A DNA stretch of 64,000 nt from assembly GCA_018265615.1 (NCBI GenBank), contig JABLYX010000014.1, forward strand, positions 22,871 to 86,870. Direction: 5' to 3'. Made by a program: the position numbers and the translations under genes. This document shows positions 54,874-63,847 of this stretch, in pieces; positions within the stretch are counted from its first letter, which is position 1, and each line of letters begins with the position of its first letter. The notes below the pieces were generated by a model. It saw nothing but the letters and a program-made list of their open reading frames with translations, ran no database searches and had not been told where the DNA came from. The stretch is from Lentisphaeria bacterium (GTDB taxonomy: Bacteria; Verrucomicrobiota; Lentisphaeria; Victivallales; Victivallaceae).

Positions 54874-56109
54874 ATGATTTTGGCGGATTTTTTACGGGAG
54901 GGCGGCTTTCCCCCGGAAGCGGAAGAGCTGTTCGCGCCATATTGGGACGGCGCTCCTGAACTGGAGGCGATGCCGGAGCAGCTGACGGCGGAGTTCTGCC
55001 GCCGCTGGTATCCGCTGCTCGGGATCGGGGAGCTTCCGGAGGAGCGGATGCGCGGGCTCGCCGCCGCGGCCGCGGGGAATCCCGCCCTCCGCGTCTATGC
55101 GAATCTGCTCGACGGCTGGCTGCTGCGGGGCGTGCCGGGCCCCGACGCGCGGAAGCTGCCGTATCCCGTTGCCGCGCTCGGGGAGGAGGGGGCGGGGCTC
55201 TTTTCGCTGCTGGCGGCGATGGCGGCGCTGCCGCGCATCGCGGAGACCCACGCGCGGCTCGGGCTCGACGGCTCGTTCCTGCGCGGGGCGGCCGCGTGGA
55301 TCGGCGGGACGGCCGGCATCTACGGCGCCGCGCACAACGGCGTCGCCGGGACCGACTTCCGGCAGCATCACTGGCTGCGGCACTCGATCGACGGGCGGCT
55401 CTTCCGGGTCGGGCGCTTCGAGTTCCTGATCCACACCGTACCCGACTGGGTTCCGGCCGTCTACCGCAACCGCGCGACGGGGCGCATCGAAGCGTTCTGC
55501 CGCGACGGATGGCGGATCGATGAACACGGGTTCCGCTGCGGCTGCGGCGGTCTCGCGGCGAAGCTCGAATGGGACGGCCCGATGCTGACCGGCACGCCGG
55601 TCGATCCCGCCTCCGGACGGGCGCTGCCGGGGGCGCTGCGGACGATCAACCTCGAGGTGTGCGAACCGCTCCTGACGCCGCACGAGTGGGTCCCGAGCGT
55701 CCATATCCCGGGCGGCGGCGGCATGACGCCGGAGCTGGCGGGGGAGTCGTTCCGCGAGGCGGTGCGCTTCTTCCGGGAGCACTTCCGGAAGGAGATCCGG
55801 ATGTTCGTCTGCGAGTCGTGGATCCTGAACCCCGCGTGGATGGAGCTGCTGCCGGAGTCGAACCTCGCGAAGCTCATGCGCGAGCTCTTCCTCTTTCCGG
55901 CCCCGCCGAGCCCGCTCTCCGGGCTCTTCTTCGTGTTCGGGCGGGACGACGGGGATTTCGCGTCGTATCCGGCCGACACCTCGCTGCGCCGCGCGTTCCA
56001 CCGGATCCGCGAATCGGGCGAACCGCTGCGCTCGGGCGGCATGTTCCTGCCGGTTGACGGGCTCGGCCGCTGGGGGGAACAGCCCTACCGCGGCGGGCAC
56101 GGGGAGTGA
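54874..56109 (+). CDS. Acyltransferase-like protein with NAT_N/GNAT_C-type domains
   Basis: A 411-residue protein. The C-terminal half has VPSVHIPGGGGMTPELAGESFREA, then CESWILNPAWMELLPESNLAKLMREL, which fit the GNAT_C domain. The N-terminal half fits the partner NAT_N domain. The family is annotated as acyltransferase from fold similarity; substrates are unknown. GGGAGG is upstream. Its last 25 bp overlap the convergent cyclase gene. Confidence 0.62.
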   Translation: MILADFLREGGFPPEAEELFAPYWDGAPELEAMPEQLTAEFCRRWYPLLGIGELPEERMRGLAAAAAGNPALRVYANLLDGWLLRGVPGPDARKLPYPVAALGEEGAGLFSLLAAMAALPRIAETHARLGLDGSFLRGAAAWIGGTAGIYGAAHNGVAGTDFRQHHWLRHSIDGRLFRVGRFEFLIHTVPDWVPAVYRNRATGRIEAFCRDGWRIDEHGFRCGCGGLAAKLEWDGPMLTGTPVDPASGRALPGALRTINLEVCEPLLTPHEWVPSVHIPGGGGMTPELAGESFREAVRFFREHFRKEIRMFVCESWILNPAWMELLPESNLAKLMRELFLFPAPPSPLSGLFFVFGRDDGDFASYPADTSLRRAFHRIRESGEPLRSGGMFLPVDGLGRWGEQPYRGGHGE

Positions 56110-56918
56110 TCGTCGAGGAAGTACATCCTCATGCGCCCCTTGCCCTTGACCTCGCAGGGGGGGCGCTCGATGAAGCGGCAGCCCTCCGGGGCCGCGTCGC
56201 GCACCTCCTGCGACACGTTGATCCGCATCGGCTCCGAAAGCTGCTCCATGCGCGCGGCGGTGTTGACCGTGTCCCCGAAGATGTCGTAGATGTACTTCTC
56301 CCGGCCGACGATCCCGCCGACGACGCGCCCGGTATGGACGCCGAACCGCATCTGCCACGGAAATGTGCGGATGCGGTTGCGTGTCTCAAGATAGCGCACC
56401 GCCGCGCACGCGCCGGCGAGGATGTTCGCACAATGGTTCTCCGTCGGCGCCGGCAGCCCGGAGACGCAGAGGTACGCATCCCCGACGGTCTTGATCCGTT
56501 CGCAGCCGTGCAGGGAGAAAATTCGGTCGAATTCCGTGAAGATGTCGGAGAGCTCCGCGATGACCTCCTCCGGGTCGAGCTCCGCGCTGCGGTCCGTGAA
56601 GCCGACGATGTCCGAAAAAAGCACCGTCACATGCTCGAACCGCTCCGGCCTGCTTGACCCGTTCGCCTGAAGTTCGGCGATGACCCGCTCCGGCAGGAGG
56701 TTGCGCAGCAGCTTCGCGGATTTCTCCTTCTCCGCCTCAAGCGACTCCTTCAGCGCAAGCAGCCGGAGATTGTTCTCCGCCATGGCGAACCGCTGGTCGA
56801 GCGCCGCTTCGCGCTCGGCGTCCAGGGTCCGCCTGAGTTCCATGTACCGCGCCCGCTCCGTGGCGAGGCGCGCTTCGAGTTCCGCGATTTTCCGTTCGAG
56901 CTCCGCTTCCCGGCTCAT
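56085..56918 (-). CDS. Class III adenylate/guanylate cyclase with coiled-coil N-terminus
   Basis: A 277-residue protein without membrane segments. Residues 1-75 are a Glu/Arg/Ala-rich coiled coil. The catalytic domain has VTVLFSDIVGFTDRSAELDPEEV with metal-binding Asp, KTVGDAYLCVSGLP with the second Asp, and DIFGDTVNTAARME with the base- and transition-state residues. The N-terminus is a short signalling-type coiled coil with no sensor domain. The start overlaps the GT2 stop by 4 bp. Confidence 0.88.
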   Translation of the reverse strand: MSREAELERKIAELEARLATERARYMELRRTLDAEREAALDQRFAMAENNLRLLALKESLEAEKEKSAKLLRNLLPERVIAELQANGSSRPERFEHVTVLFSDIVGFTDRSAELDPEEVIAELSDIFTEFDRIFSLHGCERIKTVGDAYLCVSGLPAPTENHCANILAGACAAVRYLETRNRIRTFPWQMRFGVHTGRVVGGIVGREKYIYDIFGDTVNTAARMEQLSEPMRINVSQEVRDAAPEGCRFIERPPCEVKGKGRMRMYFLDDHSPCPPR

Positions 56919-57697
56919 CGCGTTTCCTGCCGGCCGGAGCCGAGCACTTCGTCCCACGGCCGGACGAAGCTCGCTTCGTCGCCCGTGAACAGGTTGAACC
57001 GCACAATGTGGCAGAGCGCCGCGACGCCGTCCTTCCAGCCGATCTTCTTGCCCTCGTTGAACCGGCGCGGGTTGTAGGAGATCGGAACCTCCCAGATGCG
57101 CAGCCGGCGGGAGCGCGCGAGCTTGGCCGTCAGCTCGACTTCGATGCCGAACCGGCACGATTCGAGCTTCAGGTTCTGGATCACCTCGCGCCGGAACGCC
57201 TTGTAGCAGGTCTCCATGTCCGAGAGGTGGATGTCCGAAAACCAGTTCGACAGGAACGTCAGGAACTTGTTCCCCATCTCGTGCCGGAAGAAGCGGACCT
57301 GCCCCGGCGTCCCCATGAAGCGGGAGCCGTAGACCGCGTCCGCCCTGCCGGCGAGCAGCGGCGCGAGGACGACCGGATAATCCTCCGGCGTGTATTCGAA
57401 ATCCGCGTCCTGCACGATGACGAACGGCTTTGTCGCCTCCCCGAACCCCCGGATCAGCGCCGCGCCCTTGCCCTGGTTGACCTCCTGGTTGAAGAGCCGC
57501 ACGCGGGGGTTCCCCGCGAACTTCTGAAGATTCTCCCAGGTACGGTCGGTCGAGGCGTCGTTCACGATCAGCAGCTCGCCGACCTCGGGGCGCGCCAGCA
57601 CCCGGCTGATGATCTCCTCGATGGTCTGCTCTTCGTTGTAGGCAGGCATAACGACGGAAAGGCATCCGGCTGCGTCGTCCATGATCGTATCCTCCAT
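56915..57697 (-). CDS. Family 2 glycosyltransferase, DPM1-like
   Basis: A 260-residue GT-A enzyme. It has SVVMPAYNEEQTIEEI, LLIVNDASTDRTWE, and the DxD-like VIVQDADFEYTPEDYP. ADAVYGSRFMG is typical of dolichol- or polyprenyl-phosphate mannose synthases. There is no membrane tail, so it may act with a partner. The polyprenyl-phosphate link fits uppP in the same operon. Starts at 57697 or 57682 are both plausible. Confidence 0.85.
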   Translation of the reverse strand: MEDTIMDDAAGCLSVVMPAYNEEQTIEEIISRVLARPEVGELLIVNDASTDRTWENLQKFAGNPRVRLFNQEVNQGKGAALIRGFGEATKPFVIVQDADFEYTPEDYPVVLAPLLAGRADAVYGSRFMGTPGQVRFFRHEMGNKFLTFLSNWFSDIHLSDMETCYKAFRREVIQNLKLESCRFGIEVELTAKLARSRRLRIWEVPISYNPRRFNEGKKIGWKDGVAALCHIVRFNLFTGDEASFVRPWDEVLGSGRQETR

Positions 57698-57701
57698 CGT
57701 G

Positions 57702-58505
57702 TCAGCTCCTGCCCAGTTCTTCCGAGCGGCGGCAGGCGGCGCGCACCGCCTGGATCACGGTCCCGGCGAAAGCGCGGTCCTCAAGCACCTCGAGCGCCCG
57801 GATCGTCGTTCCGCCCGGGCTGGTCACCTGATCCTTGAGCGCGGTCGGGTGCAGCCCCGTGGACCTCACCATCTCCGCCGCGCCGATCACGGTCTGCACC
57901 GCAAGCTCGGTCGCCGCCGCGCGCGAGAGCCCCGAGGCCACGCCGCCGTCGGCCAGCGCCTGGATGAATTCGAACACATAGGCCGGCCCGCTGCCGGAGA
58001 GCGCGGTCACGGCATCGAGATTATGCTCGTCGACCCGCATGACCACGCCGACCGAACCGAAAATTTTCTCCGCGAGCGCAAGCTCGGAATCCTCCACCCC
58101 GGGCGAGGCCGCGATGCCGGCGGCGCCCTGTCCGATCAGGGCGGGAGTGTTCGGCATGACCCGGATCACCTTCGGCGACCCGGTCAGTTCGGCGAGCCGG
58201 GCGAGCGGAATTCCCGCGATGATCGAGATCACCGTCTTGCCCGCGAGCGCCCCGGAGAGGCCCGACAGCGCCTTCGCCATCGTCTGCGGCTTGACGGCCA
58301 GCAGCACCCGTTCGGCCTCCGCGGCCAGCGCGGCGCAATCCCGGATCGCGCACGCGACGCCGGTCGCCTTCGTGAAATCGGCCGCCGCGACCGGGTTCAC
58401 GTCGCAGGCCCGGAGTTCGCCGGGAGCGAACAGCTTCGCCCGGACGAGCCCCCCCGCAATGGCGGTCGCCATTTTTCCGGCGCCGATGAACAGCAGTTTA
58501 CTCAT
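57702..58505 (-). CDS. proC: Pyrroline-5-carboxylate reductase
   Basis: A 267-residue ProC, normal length. The Rossmann motif is FIGAGKMATAIAGGL. RVMPNTPALIGQGAAGI and ALSGSGPAYVFEF are followed by the C-terminal signature LKDQVTSPGGTTIRALEVLE. Last step of proline synthesis. The start overlaps the uppP stop by 4 bp. Confidence 0.95.
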   Translation of the reverse strand: MSKLLFIGAGKMATAIAGGLVRAKLFAPGELRACDVNPVAAADFTKATGVACAIRDCAALAAEAERVLLAVKPQTMAKALSGLSGALAGKTVISIIAGIPLARLAELTGSPKVIRVMPNTPALIGQGAAGIAASPGVEDSELALAEKIFGSVGVVMRVDEHNLDAVTALSGSGPAYVFEFIQALADGGVASGLSRAAATELAVQTVIGAAEMVRSTGLHPTALKDQVTSPGGTTIRALEVLEDRAFAGTVIQAVRAACRRSEELGRS

Positions 58506-59347
58506 AATCCATTTGCCTTTCTGACCATCACTGCGAGCTGCCAGAGAATCACGCCGGCGCCGAGCACATAGAGATACCATGCGAAACAGGCGAGCTTTCC
58601 CCGCCTGATGAGTTTTGTCAGAAGCAGCAGCGCCCAGTAGCTGACCGCCGCTGAGACGAGCAGCCCGACGCCCATCTGCAGACAGGTGATATCCCCCGCC
58701 TGCGGGGGTGTCTTCACCATTTTGACCAGGTGGATCAGCGCCGCGCCCGCGATGACCGGGATCGCCATCAGGAACGAGAACGTCCCCGCCGCCTCGCGGT
58801 TCACGCCGGTCAGGATTCCGGCGGTGATCGTCGTGCCGGAGCGCGACAGCCCCGGCAGGATCGCGAACATCTGCCCGAGACCGATGACGACGGCCTGCCG
58901 CAGCGTGACCTTGTCGAGCGGCGTCGGCTCCGCGTTCTCCCCGCCCGCCGGGCGGACGATGAGCTTCGGTTTCTCCGAGAGGCGCAGCAGCGTGCCCGTG
59001 ATGAGGAACGCGAACCCGACCAGAAGCAGGTTGTCGAACAGCTCCTTCGCGAATCCGGAGAGCTCGAGCGCCACGCCCATTGCTCCGGCCGGGATCGTCG
59101 CGACGATGAGCATTCCGGCCAGTCTCCACTGCTCGGGCCGCAGGAAACCCAGCAGGGTTTTCCAGTAGAATATCACGATCGCCAGCAGGGAGCCCGCGTG
59201 GAGCACGATCCCGAGCGCCTGGCTCTTTTCCCCGTCGAATCCGAACAGCGCTCCGAGAAGCGCAAGGTGGCCGGAGGAGCTGATCGGCAGAAATTCCGCC
59301 ACTCCCTGGATCACCGCCATGATGATGATGTAAAACCAGACGTTCAC
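58502..59347 (-). CDS. uppP: Undecaprenyl-diphosphatase
   Basis: A 281-residue BacA/UppP membrane phosphatase. The (E/Q)-rich motif is QGVAEFLPISSSGHL and the PGxSRSG motif is LPGLSRSGTTITAG. It dephosphorylates undecaprenyl diphosphate to recycle the lipid carrier for cell wall and O-antigen. It starts at a GTG (59347) with AGGAA upstream. It leads the operon uppP-proC-GT2-cyclase. Confidence 0.95.
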   Translation of the reverse strand: MNVWFYIIIMAVIQGVAEFLPISSSGHLALLGALFGFDGEKSQALGIVLHAGSLLAIVIFYWKTLLGFLRPEQWRLAGMLIVATIPAGAMGVALELSGFAKELFDNLLLVGFAFLITGTLLRLSEKPKLIVRPAGGENAEPTPLDKVTLRQAVVIGLGQMFAILPGLSRSGTTITAGILTGVNREAAGTFSFLMAIPVIAGAALIHLVKMVKTPPQAGDITCLQMGVGLLVSAAVSYWALLLLTKLIRRGKLACFAWYLYVLGAGVILWQLAVMVRKANGL

Positions 59348-59367
59348 TTTCGATTCCTGAACTCGAA

Positions 59368-59403
59368 ATGACCGGGCCAGCCCGATGGGCGCCGCCCGGT
59401 CAT
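59368..59403 (-). terminator. Hairpin between the XRE regulator and uppP
   Basis: ATGACCGGGC (59368-59377) is complementary to GCCCGGTCAT (59394-59403), a 10-bp stem. On the minus strand only TTTC follows, so a terminator is possible but not strong. Confidence 0.5.
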
Positions 59404-59440
59404 ATTAGATTGCATACGGATCCGGAGTATTTCCGGAGTT

Positions 59441-60397
59441 TCATTTTTTCTCTTTGGGGTCCGGCTTGGTCGGCCGGATGATCATCTCCAGCACCGGCAG
59501 CTTCCAGAGGGGGGCCGAGCTGTTCGGCTTGCGCGTCCCGGCTAGCCGGAACTCCTTGACGCTGTGCCGCCGGGTCTCCTGAAGAACGAACTTGCCGTCT
59601 TCCGTCCGGCACAGGTCCAGCTCGCGGTAGCCCGCGGGGCGCTTCGGCGTCACGAGAAGCTGGATGATGCCCGGGATCCCGATCGCGAGATCGCGCCCCG
59701 AGGCGCTGATCGCGACGATATCCTCCGGCAGGTCGCGTTCGCCGAGCTCGAAAATCTTGGTCGCGCGCTGGGCGAAGGCCGTGATGGAGTTGCCGTCAAA
59801 CTCTTCGAGGTCGACGAGGTTGAGCAGCGGGGACTGCCGTTCGGCGTGATAGGCGGCAACGGCTTCGCAGACTTCATCCTCCGTCATCTCCCCGGTCGCG
59901 GTCAGCTTGTCGATCGCGGTGCGCGAAAGGCCCCCGACGCCGGCGCTCTGCAGGAGCGACGCGGGCGTGCAGCCGAGGATCGGGGCGAGCTTGCTCGCCT
60001 CGTCCAGGGTGGGAACCGCTTCGAAGCAGTTCTCGAAAACCTGAAGATGTGAAGCCGGGATCCCGGAGAGATTGGCCAGCTGCTGATGCGTCAGCCCGCG
60101 CTGGCAGCGCAGCGAGAACATCGCCTCATTGAACGGGGAGCGCATGTTCTCCGCCCCCGTCCGGATGCAGGAGAGCATCGACTGAAGTTCGAACGACTGC
60201 GCCCGGTCGAGCTGCAGGAGTTCACATATGGCGTTGAGCTGCTGCTGGTTCGGCACGATTTTGCCGTGCAGCATCTGTGATACCGCGGAGCCGGAGATCT
60301 GCAGCCGGGCCGCAAGATCGTTCTGGCGGATTTCCGCGTTGCGGAGATAATCGCGAATCAGTTTACCGAATTTTGTCTTCAATGGCGTGATCGGCAT
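59441..60397 (-). CDS. Double-XRE helix-turn-helix regulator with C-terminal domain
   Basis: A 318-residue protein. The first XRE domain is at about 8-65 (NDLAARLQISGSAVSQMLHGKIVPNQQQL) and the second at about 90-150 (RGLTHQQLANLSGIPASHLQVFENCFEAVPTLDEASKLAPILG). Residues about 210-300 may be a LexA/S24-like sensing fold (LPEDIVAISASGRDLAIGI), without visible Ser/Lys catalytic residues. GAGGG precedes the ATG. The long AT-rich leader has inverted repeats suited to autoregulation. Confidence 0.8.
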   Translation of the reverse strand: MPITPLKTKFGKLIRDYLRNAEIRQNDLAARLQISGSAVSQMLHGKIVPNQQQLNAICELLQLDRAQSFELQSMLSCIRTGAENMRSPFNEAMFSLRCQRGLTHQQLANLSGIPASHLQVFENCFEAVPTLDEASKLAPILGCTPASLLQSAGVGGLSRTAIDKLTATGEMTEDEVCEAVAAYHAERQSPLLNLVDLEEFDGNSITAFAQRATKIFELGERDLPEDIVAISASGRDLAIGIPGIIQLLVTPKRPAGYRELDLCRTEDGKFVLQETRRHSVKEFRLAGTRKPNSSAPLWKLPVLEMIIRPTKPDPKEKK

Positions 60398-60415
60398 CTT
60401 AAACCCTCACTGTGA

Positions 60416-60503
60416 TTGTTTCATATTTAATAAACAAACCATCCGGAAGCGCCGCAACCCATCTCATTTGCTCAAGCACTTCTATAATTGTTTGAAACAC
60501 AAT
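60416..60503. promoter_or_regulatory. Two operator-like inverted repeats upstream of the XRE gene
   Basis: TTGTTT (60416-60421), 10-base spacer, AAACAA (60432-60437). A second site has the perfect palindrome TGTTTGAAACA (60489-60499) flanked by ATTGT and ACAAT. Both lie in the leader of the double-XRE gene. Confidence 0.4.
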
Positions 60504-60573
60504 CGGATATCCGTCCTTTGACAGGCTCCTTTTCACCGGAAAAGAAACCGGCCCCTGCTTTTATAACGAGTAT

Positions 60574-60601
60574 AATATACTGTTTCTTTCACTGAATCCA
60601 A
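60574..60601 (-). promoter_or_regulatory. Candidate promoter of the XRE regulator
   Basis: On the minus strand TTGGAT (60601-60596), 16-base spacer, TATATT (60579-60574). It implies a leader of about 170 bases. Confidence 0.45.
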
Positions 60602-60810
60602 ACTGTTTGCCGCTTAATTTGTTAATTTTTCAATTTACGCATTCAGCATATGCTTCCTGCCGGGCAACCAGGGGAGATGGGGATAGTGGAAACTGTTCCA
60701 CCTGGACAGTGAAATAACCGGAATATATCAACCCGGTTGCACAGAACTCTACCCCTCATTACTAAGATAGCATTATGAAGCCGGTTTTCAAGAACGAATC
60801 TTAAAAAAAA
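60602..60810. other. AT-rich intergenic region without a gene
   Basis: Between the rluD stop and the XRE promoter I see no credible coding frame. It holds the perfect hairpin GTGGAA-ACTG-TTCCAC (60688-60703) and A-rich tracts near 60803-60823. AATCTT/AAGATT near rluD's end is a weak terminator candidate. Confidence 0.5.
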
Positions 60811-61746
60811 TCAAAAAAGATTAAGTGTTGCCTGAAAATCTTCCGGGAGCGGCGCCGTGAACTCCATCTCTTCCCGCGTGACCGGGTGGGGGAGTCTCAG
60901 CTTCCAGGCGTGCAGCATCTGGCGCTCGACGCCCGGTATCGCCGGGTTGAGCCCGCCGTAGGTCGCGTCGCCGAGGACGGGTATCCCGATCGAGGCGAGG
61001 TGGACCCGGATCTGGTGCGTCCTGCCGGTCAGGATCTTCACCTTCATGAGGCTGACCGGGCAGCCGTTGATGCCGCCGCCGCGTTCGAGGCGGTAGCGCG
61101 TGACGGCGAGTTTCCCGTTGCGTTCGACCACCGCCATCTTCTGCCGGTTGACCGGGTGGCGGCCGATGAGCCCGGTGATCTCCCCCTCGGGCCTGTGCGG
61201 CGTTCCGCGCACGACGGCGAGGTAGGTCTTGTCGGTCTCACGCCCCGCGAACGAGGTGCAGAGCTTGAATTGCGCCTCCGGCGTCTTGGCGATGACGAGG
61301 CAGCCGGAGGTGTCCTTGTCGAGCCGGTGGACGATCCCGGGGCGGCCCGACCCGCAGGCGAGCGTCTCCGCCAGGTGCGGATACCGCCCGAGCAGCGCGT
61401 TCACGACGGTTCCGGTCGGGTTTCCCGCCGCCGGATGTACGACCACGCCGGCCGGCTTCGCAATCACAAGCATCGCGTCATCCTCGTAGAGGATCGGATA
61501 GTCGAACGGCTCCGCGGCCGGTTCCGTGCTCTCCGCTTCCGGCAGCTCGACGGTGATCCGCATGCCGGCCCGGACCGGGTAGCGCGGGACCGTGAGCGCC
61601 GCGCCCTCCGACGTGACGAGTCCTTCGGCGATCAGCTTCTGCAGGCAGGTGCGCGAGGAGCCCGGGATCAGCCGCGACAGACAGCGGTCCAGCCGGGTCC
61701 CGGCCTCCTTCGGGTCAATTTGAAAGCTCAGTATCTTCCGGTTCAT
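60811..61746 (-). CDS. RluA-family pseudouridine synthase (RluD-like)
   Basis: A 311-residue synthase. An S4 RNA-binding domain is at about 18-70. The catalytic Asp is in HRLDKDTSG near residue 141. TDKTYLAVVRG, KVKILTGRTHQIRVHL and GVERQMLHAWKL are further RluA/RluD signatures. Large-subunit helix 69 is the usual RluD target, but RluC-like specificity is possible. Overlaps lgt by 32 bp. Confidence 0.9.
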   Translation of the reverse strand: MNRKILSFQIDPKEAGTRLDRCLSRLIPGSSRTCLQKLIAEGLVTSEGAALTVPRYPVRAGMRITVELPEAESTEPAAEPFDYPILYEDDAMLVIAKPAGVVVHPAAGNPTGTVVNALLGRYPHLAETLACGSGRPGIVHRLDKDTSGCLVIAKTPEAQFKLCTSFAGRETDKTYLAVVRGTPHRPEGEITGLIGRHPVNRQKMAVVERNGKLAVTRYRLERGGGINGCPVSLMKVKILTGRTHQIRVHLASIGIPVLGDATYGGLNPAIPGVERQMLHAWKLRLPHPVTREEMEFTAPLPEDFQATLNLF

Positions 61747-62509
61747 GCTGTTTGGGCCCGTGACGCAGGAAATAGATCAGGAACACGATTCCGGCCGGAA
61801 TGACGGCCAGGCCGATCAACTGCGCGATCGTGAAGAATTCAAGCATCTTCGCATTGTCGCCGCGCATGAGTTCGTTCAGGAAACGGAAAATTCCGTAAAG
61901 GATCAGGTAGCTCGACATCGTGATCCCGCGCCGGGTGTGGCGCACCATCCAGAAATAGAGGAAGAAGAGCGCGATCTGCTCGCCCGCTTCGAAAAGCTGC
62001 ACAGGGTAGAGGCTCTGCCCGGGGTAGCATTGGGCGGGGCTGCTTCCGGCCGGGTAGGTCACCCCGAAGAAAAGCTCGGTCGGCTTCCCCCAGCAGCAGC
62101 CGTTGAGGTAGCAGCCGATCCGGCCGCAGGCGTGGGCGATCGCCATCGCGGGGGCGTAGACGTCGAGGACCCGGATGATGTCGAGTTTGCTCCGCCGGCA
62201 GTAGCCCCAGAGCGCCGCCAGCGCAAGGAGGAAGCCGCCGTAGAAGACGAGCCCCCCCTGGTCGATCCGGAAGACGCTCCAGAGGTCGCCGCGGTAGTTG
62301 TCGAAAAACTGGATCACATAGAAGAGCCGCGCGCCGATGATCCCGGTGATCATGGCGACGAAAAGCGACGTCGACGCCTGGTCGGAGCTCATCTTCGCAT
62401 ATTTGCGGTTCACGTTCACGAGCCAGCAGCCGAGCAGGAACCCGACGGCGGCCATCGCGCCGTAGCTGCGGACGGAGAATTTACCGATGGAAAACAGAAT
62501 CGGATGCAT
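61715..62509 (-). CDS. lgt: Prolipoprotein diacylglyceryl transferase
   Basis: A 264-residue membrane enzyme that lipidates prolipoproteins. It has GLVFYGGFLLALAALW with the conserved Tyr/Gly, the Lgt signature HACGRIGCYLNGCCWG, and ILYGIFRFLNELMRGD near the end. The ATG at 62509 has GGGAGG 5 bases upstream. The frame is open farther upstream through repeat copy 2, but those residues are not Lgt-like. It ends inside the rluD start. Confidence 0.93.
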   Translation of the reverse strand: MHPILFSIGKFSVRSYGAMAAVGFLLGCWLVNVNRKYAKMSSDQASTSLFVAMITGIIGARLFYVIQFFDNYRGDLWSVFRIDQGGLVFYGGFLLALAALWGYCRRSKLDIIRVLDVYAPAMAIAHACGRIGCYLNGCCWGKPTELFFGVTYPAGSSPAQCYPGQSLYPVQLFEAGEQIALFFLYFWMVRHTRRGITMSSYLILYGIFRFLNELMRGDNAKMLEFFTIAQLIGLAVIPAGIVFLIYFLRHGPKQHEPEDTELSN

Positions 62510-62524
62510 TACGCCTCCCGTGTT

Positions 62525-62664
62525 CCCCGAAAAGTTGCCCCCTTTCGGCCACGGGCCTCGGGTCTTTCGGGCTGATCGCCCGAAAGCTTCGGGTACTTTC
62601 CGGGGGCCCCGCTCTCCGGTGTTCCGTGCGGCTCCGCCGTACTCGCACCTTCGAGAAAGGCATT
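62525..62664 (-). repeat. Structured dispersed repeat, copy 2
   Basis: On the minus strand it runs from AATGCCT (62664) to ACTTTTCGGGG (62525), 140 bp. Terminal stem: CCCCGGAAAGT (62605-62595) with ACTTTTCGGGG (62535-62525). Between them is a perfect 9-bp hairpin (62564-62572 with 62578-62586). It fills almost the whole gap between the DUF368 stop and the lgt RBS. Confidence 0.85.
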
Positions 62665-62669
62665 GTTTG

Positions 62670-63623
62670 TTAACATATTGTCTCCGCGGCCCGCTTTTCG
62701 AGCCGTTTTGCGACCGTTTCAAGGACCATGACAAGCAGGAAGCCCGCGACGGCGAGGCCGACTGCGGACCAGAATTCCGCATTGAACTGCGCCGGCAGGA
62801 CGTTGGCGGCGTCGTCGGACAACCCCGACTTCCAGGGCCACACCTTGCGGAGGGAACCGGCCATGAAGCCGATCAGGACCGCGACGGTGAGGTCGTGGAA
62901 TTTCCGGAACAGGCAGCTCAGCAGCCGCACGAAGGAGCTGATCCCGATGATGATTCCGACGACGAACGTTCCGAGGATCAGGAGGTTCTGTCCGATGTTG
63001 GTCATGCTCTTGAGCTCGTTGACCGCATTGAGCACGAGGGCGTATTTGCCCATCAGCAGCAGGATGAACGAACCGGAAATCCCCGGCAGGATCATCGCGC
63101 AGATTGCGATCGCGCCGCAGAACGCCAGATAAAGGCAGCTGTCCGGCGGATTGTTCAGCAGCGGCAGCCCGACGACGATCCAGCCCGCGGCAGTGCCGGC
63201 CAGCAGCGAAACGACGGTGAACGGGCTCCATTTGCGGATCCGGCTGAACACGGTGAAAATCGAAGCGACGACCAGTCCGAAGAAAAACGCCCAGATCAGC
63301 ACGGGCCGGTTCTCCAGCATCCAGTGGATCGGGGAGGCGAGAACGACGATGGCCGTGAGGATGCCGAGCCCGAGCGCGAGCAGGAACGGCCACGGCAGCG
63401 TCTGATACGCCTTTTTGATCTGGAACTTCAACGCCATCGCAATCGCGTCGGCCGAGGTGAATTTCTTGATCGATTCGATCAGCTCCTCGTAGATGCCGAG
63501 GATGAAGGCCATGGTTCCGCCGGAGACCCCGGGAACGACGTCGGCGCCCCCCATGATCAGGCCGGTGACATAAATCCGCAGATACTCCTTGATAGAACGC
63601 TTCTTGCCGCTGTTATCGCTCAT
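62670..63623 (-). CDS. DUF368 (PopT) polyprenyl-phosphate transporter
   Basis: A 317-residue polytopic protein with the DUF368 motifs GLIMGGADVVPGVSGGTMAFILGIYEELI and ICAMILPGISGSFILLLMGKY, the two repeats of the fold. DUF368 proteins (PopT) have been reported to return undecaprenyl phosphate across the inner membrane. I chose the ATG at 63623 with AAGGA upstream. It and uppP act on the same lipid carrier, 4 kb apart. Repeat copy 2 follows its stop by five bases. Confidence 0.88.
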   Translation of the reverse strand: MSDNSGKKRSIKEYLRIYVTGLIMGGADVVPGVSGGTMAFILGIYEELIESIKKFTSADAIAMALKFQIKKAYQTLPWPFLLALGLGILTAIVVLASPIHWMLENRPVLIWAFFFGLVVASIFTVFSRIRKWSPFTVVSLLAGTAAGWIVVGLPLLNNPPDSCLYLAFCGAIAICAMILPGISGSFILLLMGKYALVLNAVNELKSMTNIGQNLLILGTFVVGIIIGISSFVRLLSCLFRKFHDLTVAVLIGFMAGSLRKVWPWKSGLSDDAANVLPAQFNAEFWSAVGLAVAGFLLVMVLETVAKRLEKRAAETIC

Positions 63624-63768
63624 CTTGTTCCTTAGAATTCCCAAAACAGTTACATCGCTGGTGCATTTTCGAAATATACACCATATTTTGAAAAAACGTA
63701 GCAAAAAATTTTTTTTTATCTGGAATTTTTCGGGAACAGGAGCTATTTTGTATAGCTGTCCGGCTCTC

Positions 63769-63842
63769 AACCCCGTGGTGTAATGGTAGCACAACTGGTT
63801 TTGGTCCAGTTAGTCTAAGTTCGAATCTTGGCGGGGTTGCCA
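63769..63842 (+). tRNA. tRNA-Gln (anticodon UUG), CCA encoded
   Basis: The acceptor stem AACCCCG (63769-63775) pairs with CGGGGTT (63832-63838), then G and CCA. The D stem is GTG/CAC, the anticodon stem ACTGG/CCAGT with loop TTTTGGT (anticodon TTG), and the T loop is TTCGAAT with stem CTAAG/CTTGG. It is a plausible glnS substrate and a probable MnmA target (U34). Confidence 0.95.
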
Positions 63843-63847
63843 CGTTT

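Noticed and set aside
61715..62782. Lgt with a 91-residue N-terminal extension
   Set aside because: The extension is translated repeat copy 2 plus the end of DUF368 in another frame; the real ATG at 62509 has GGGAGG.
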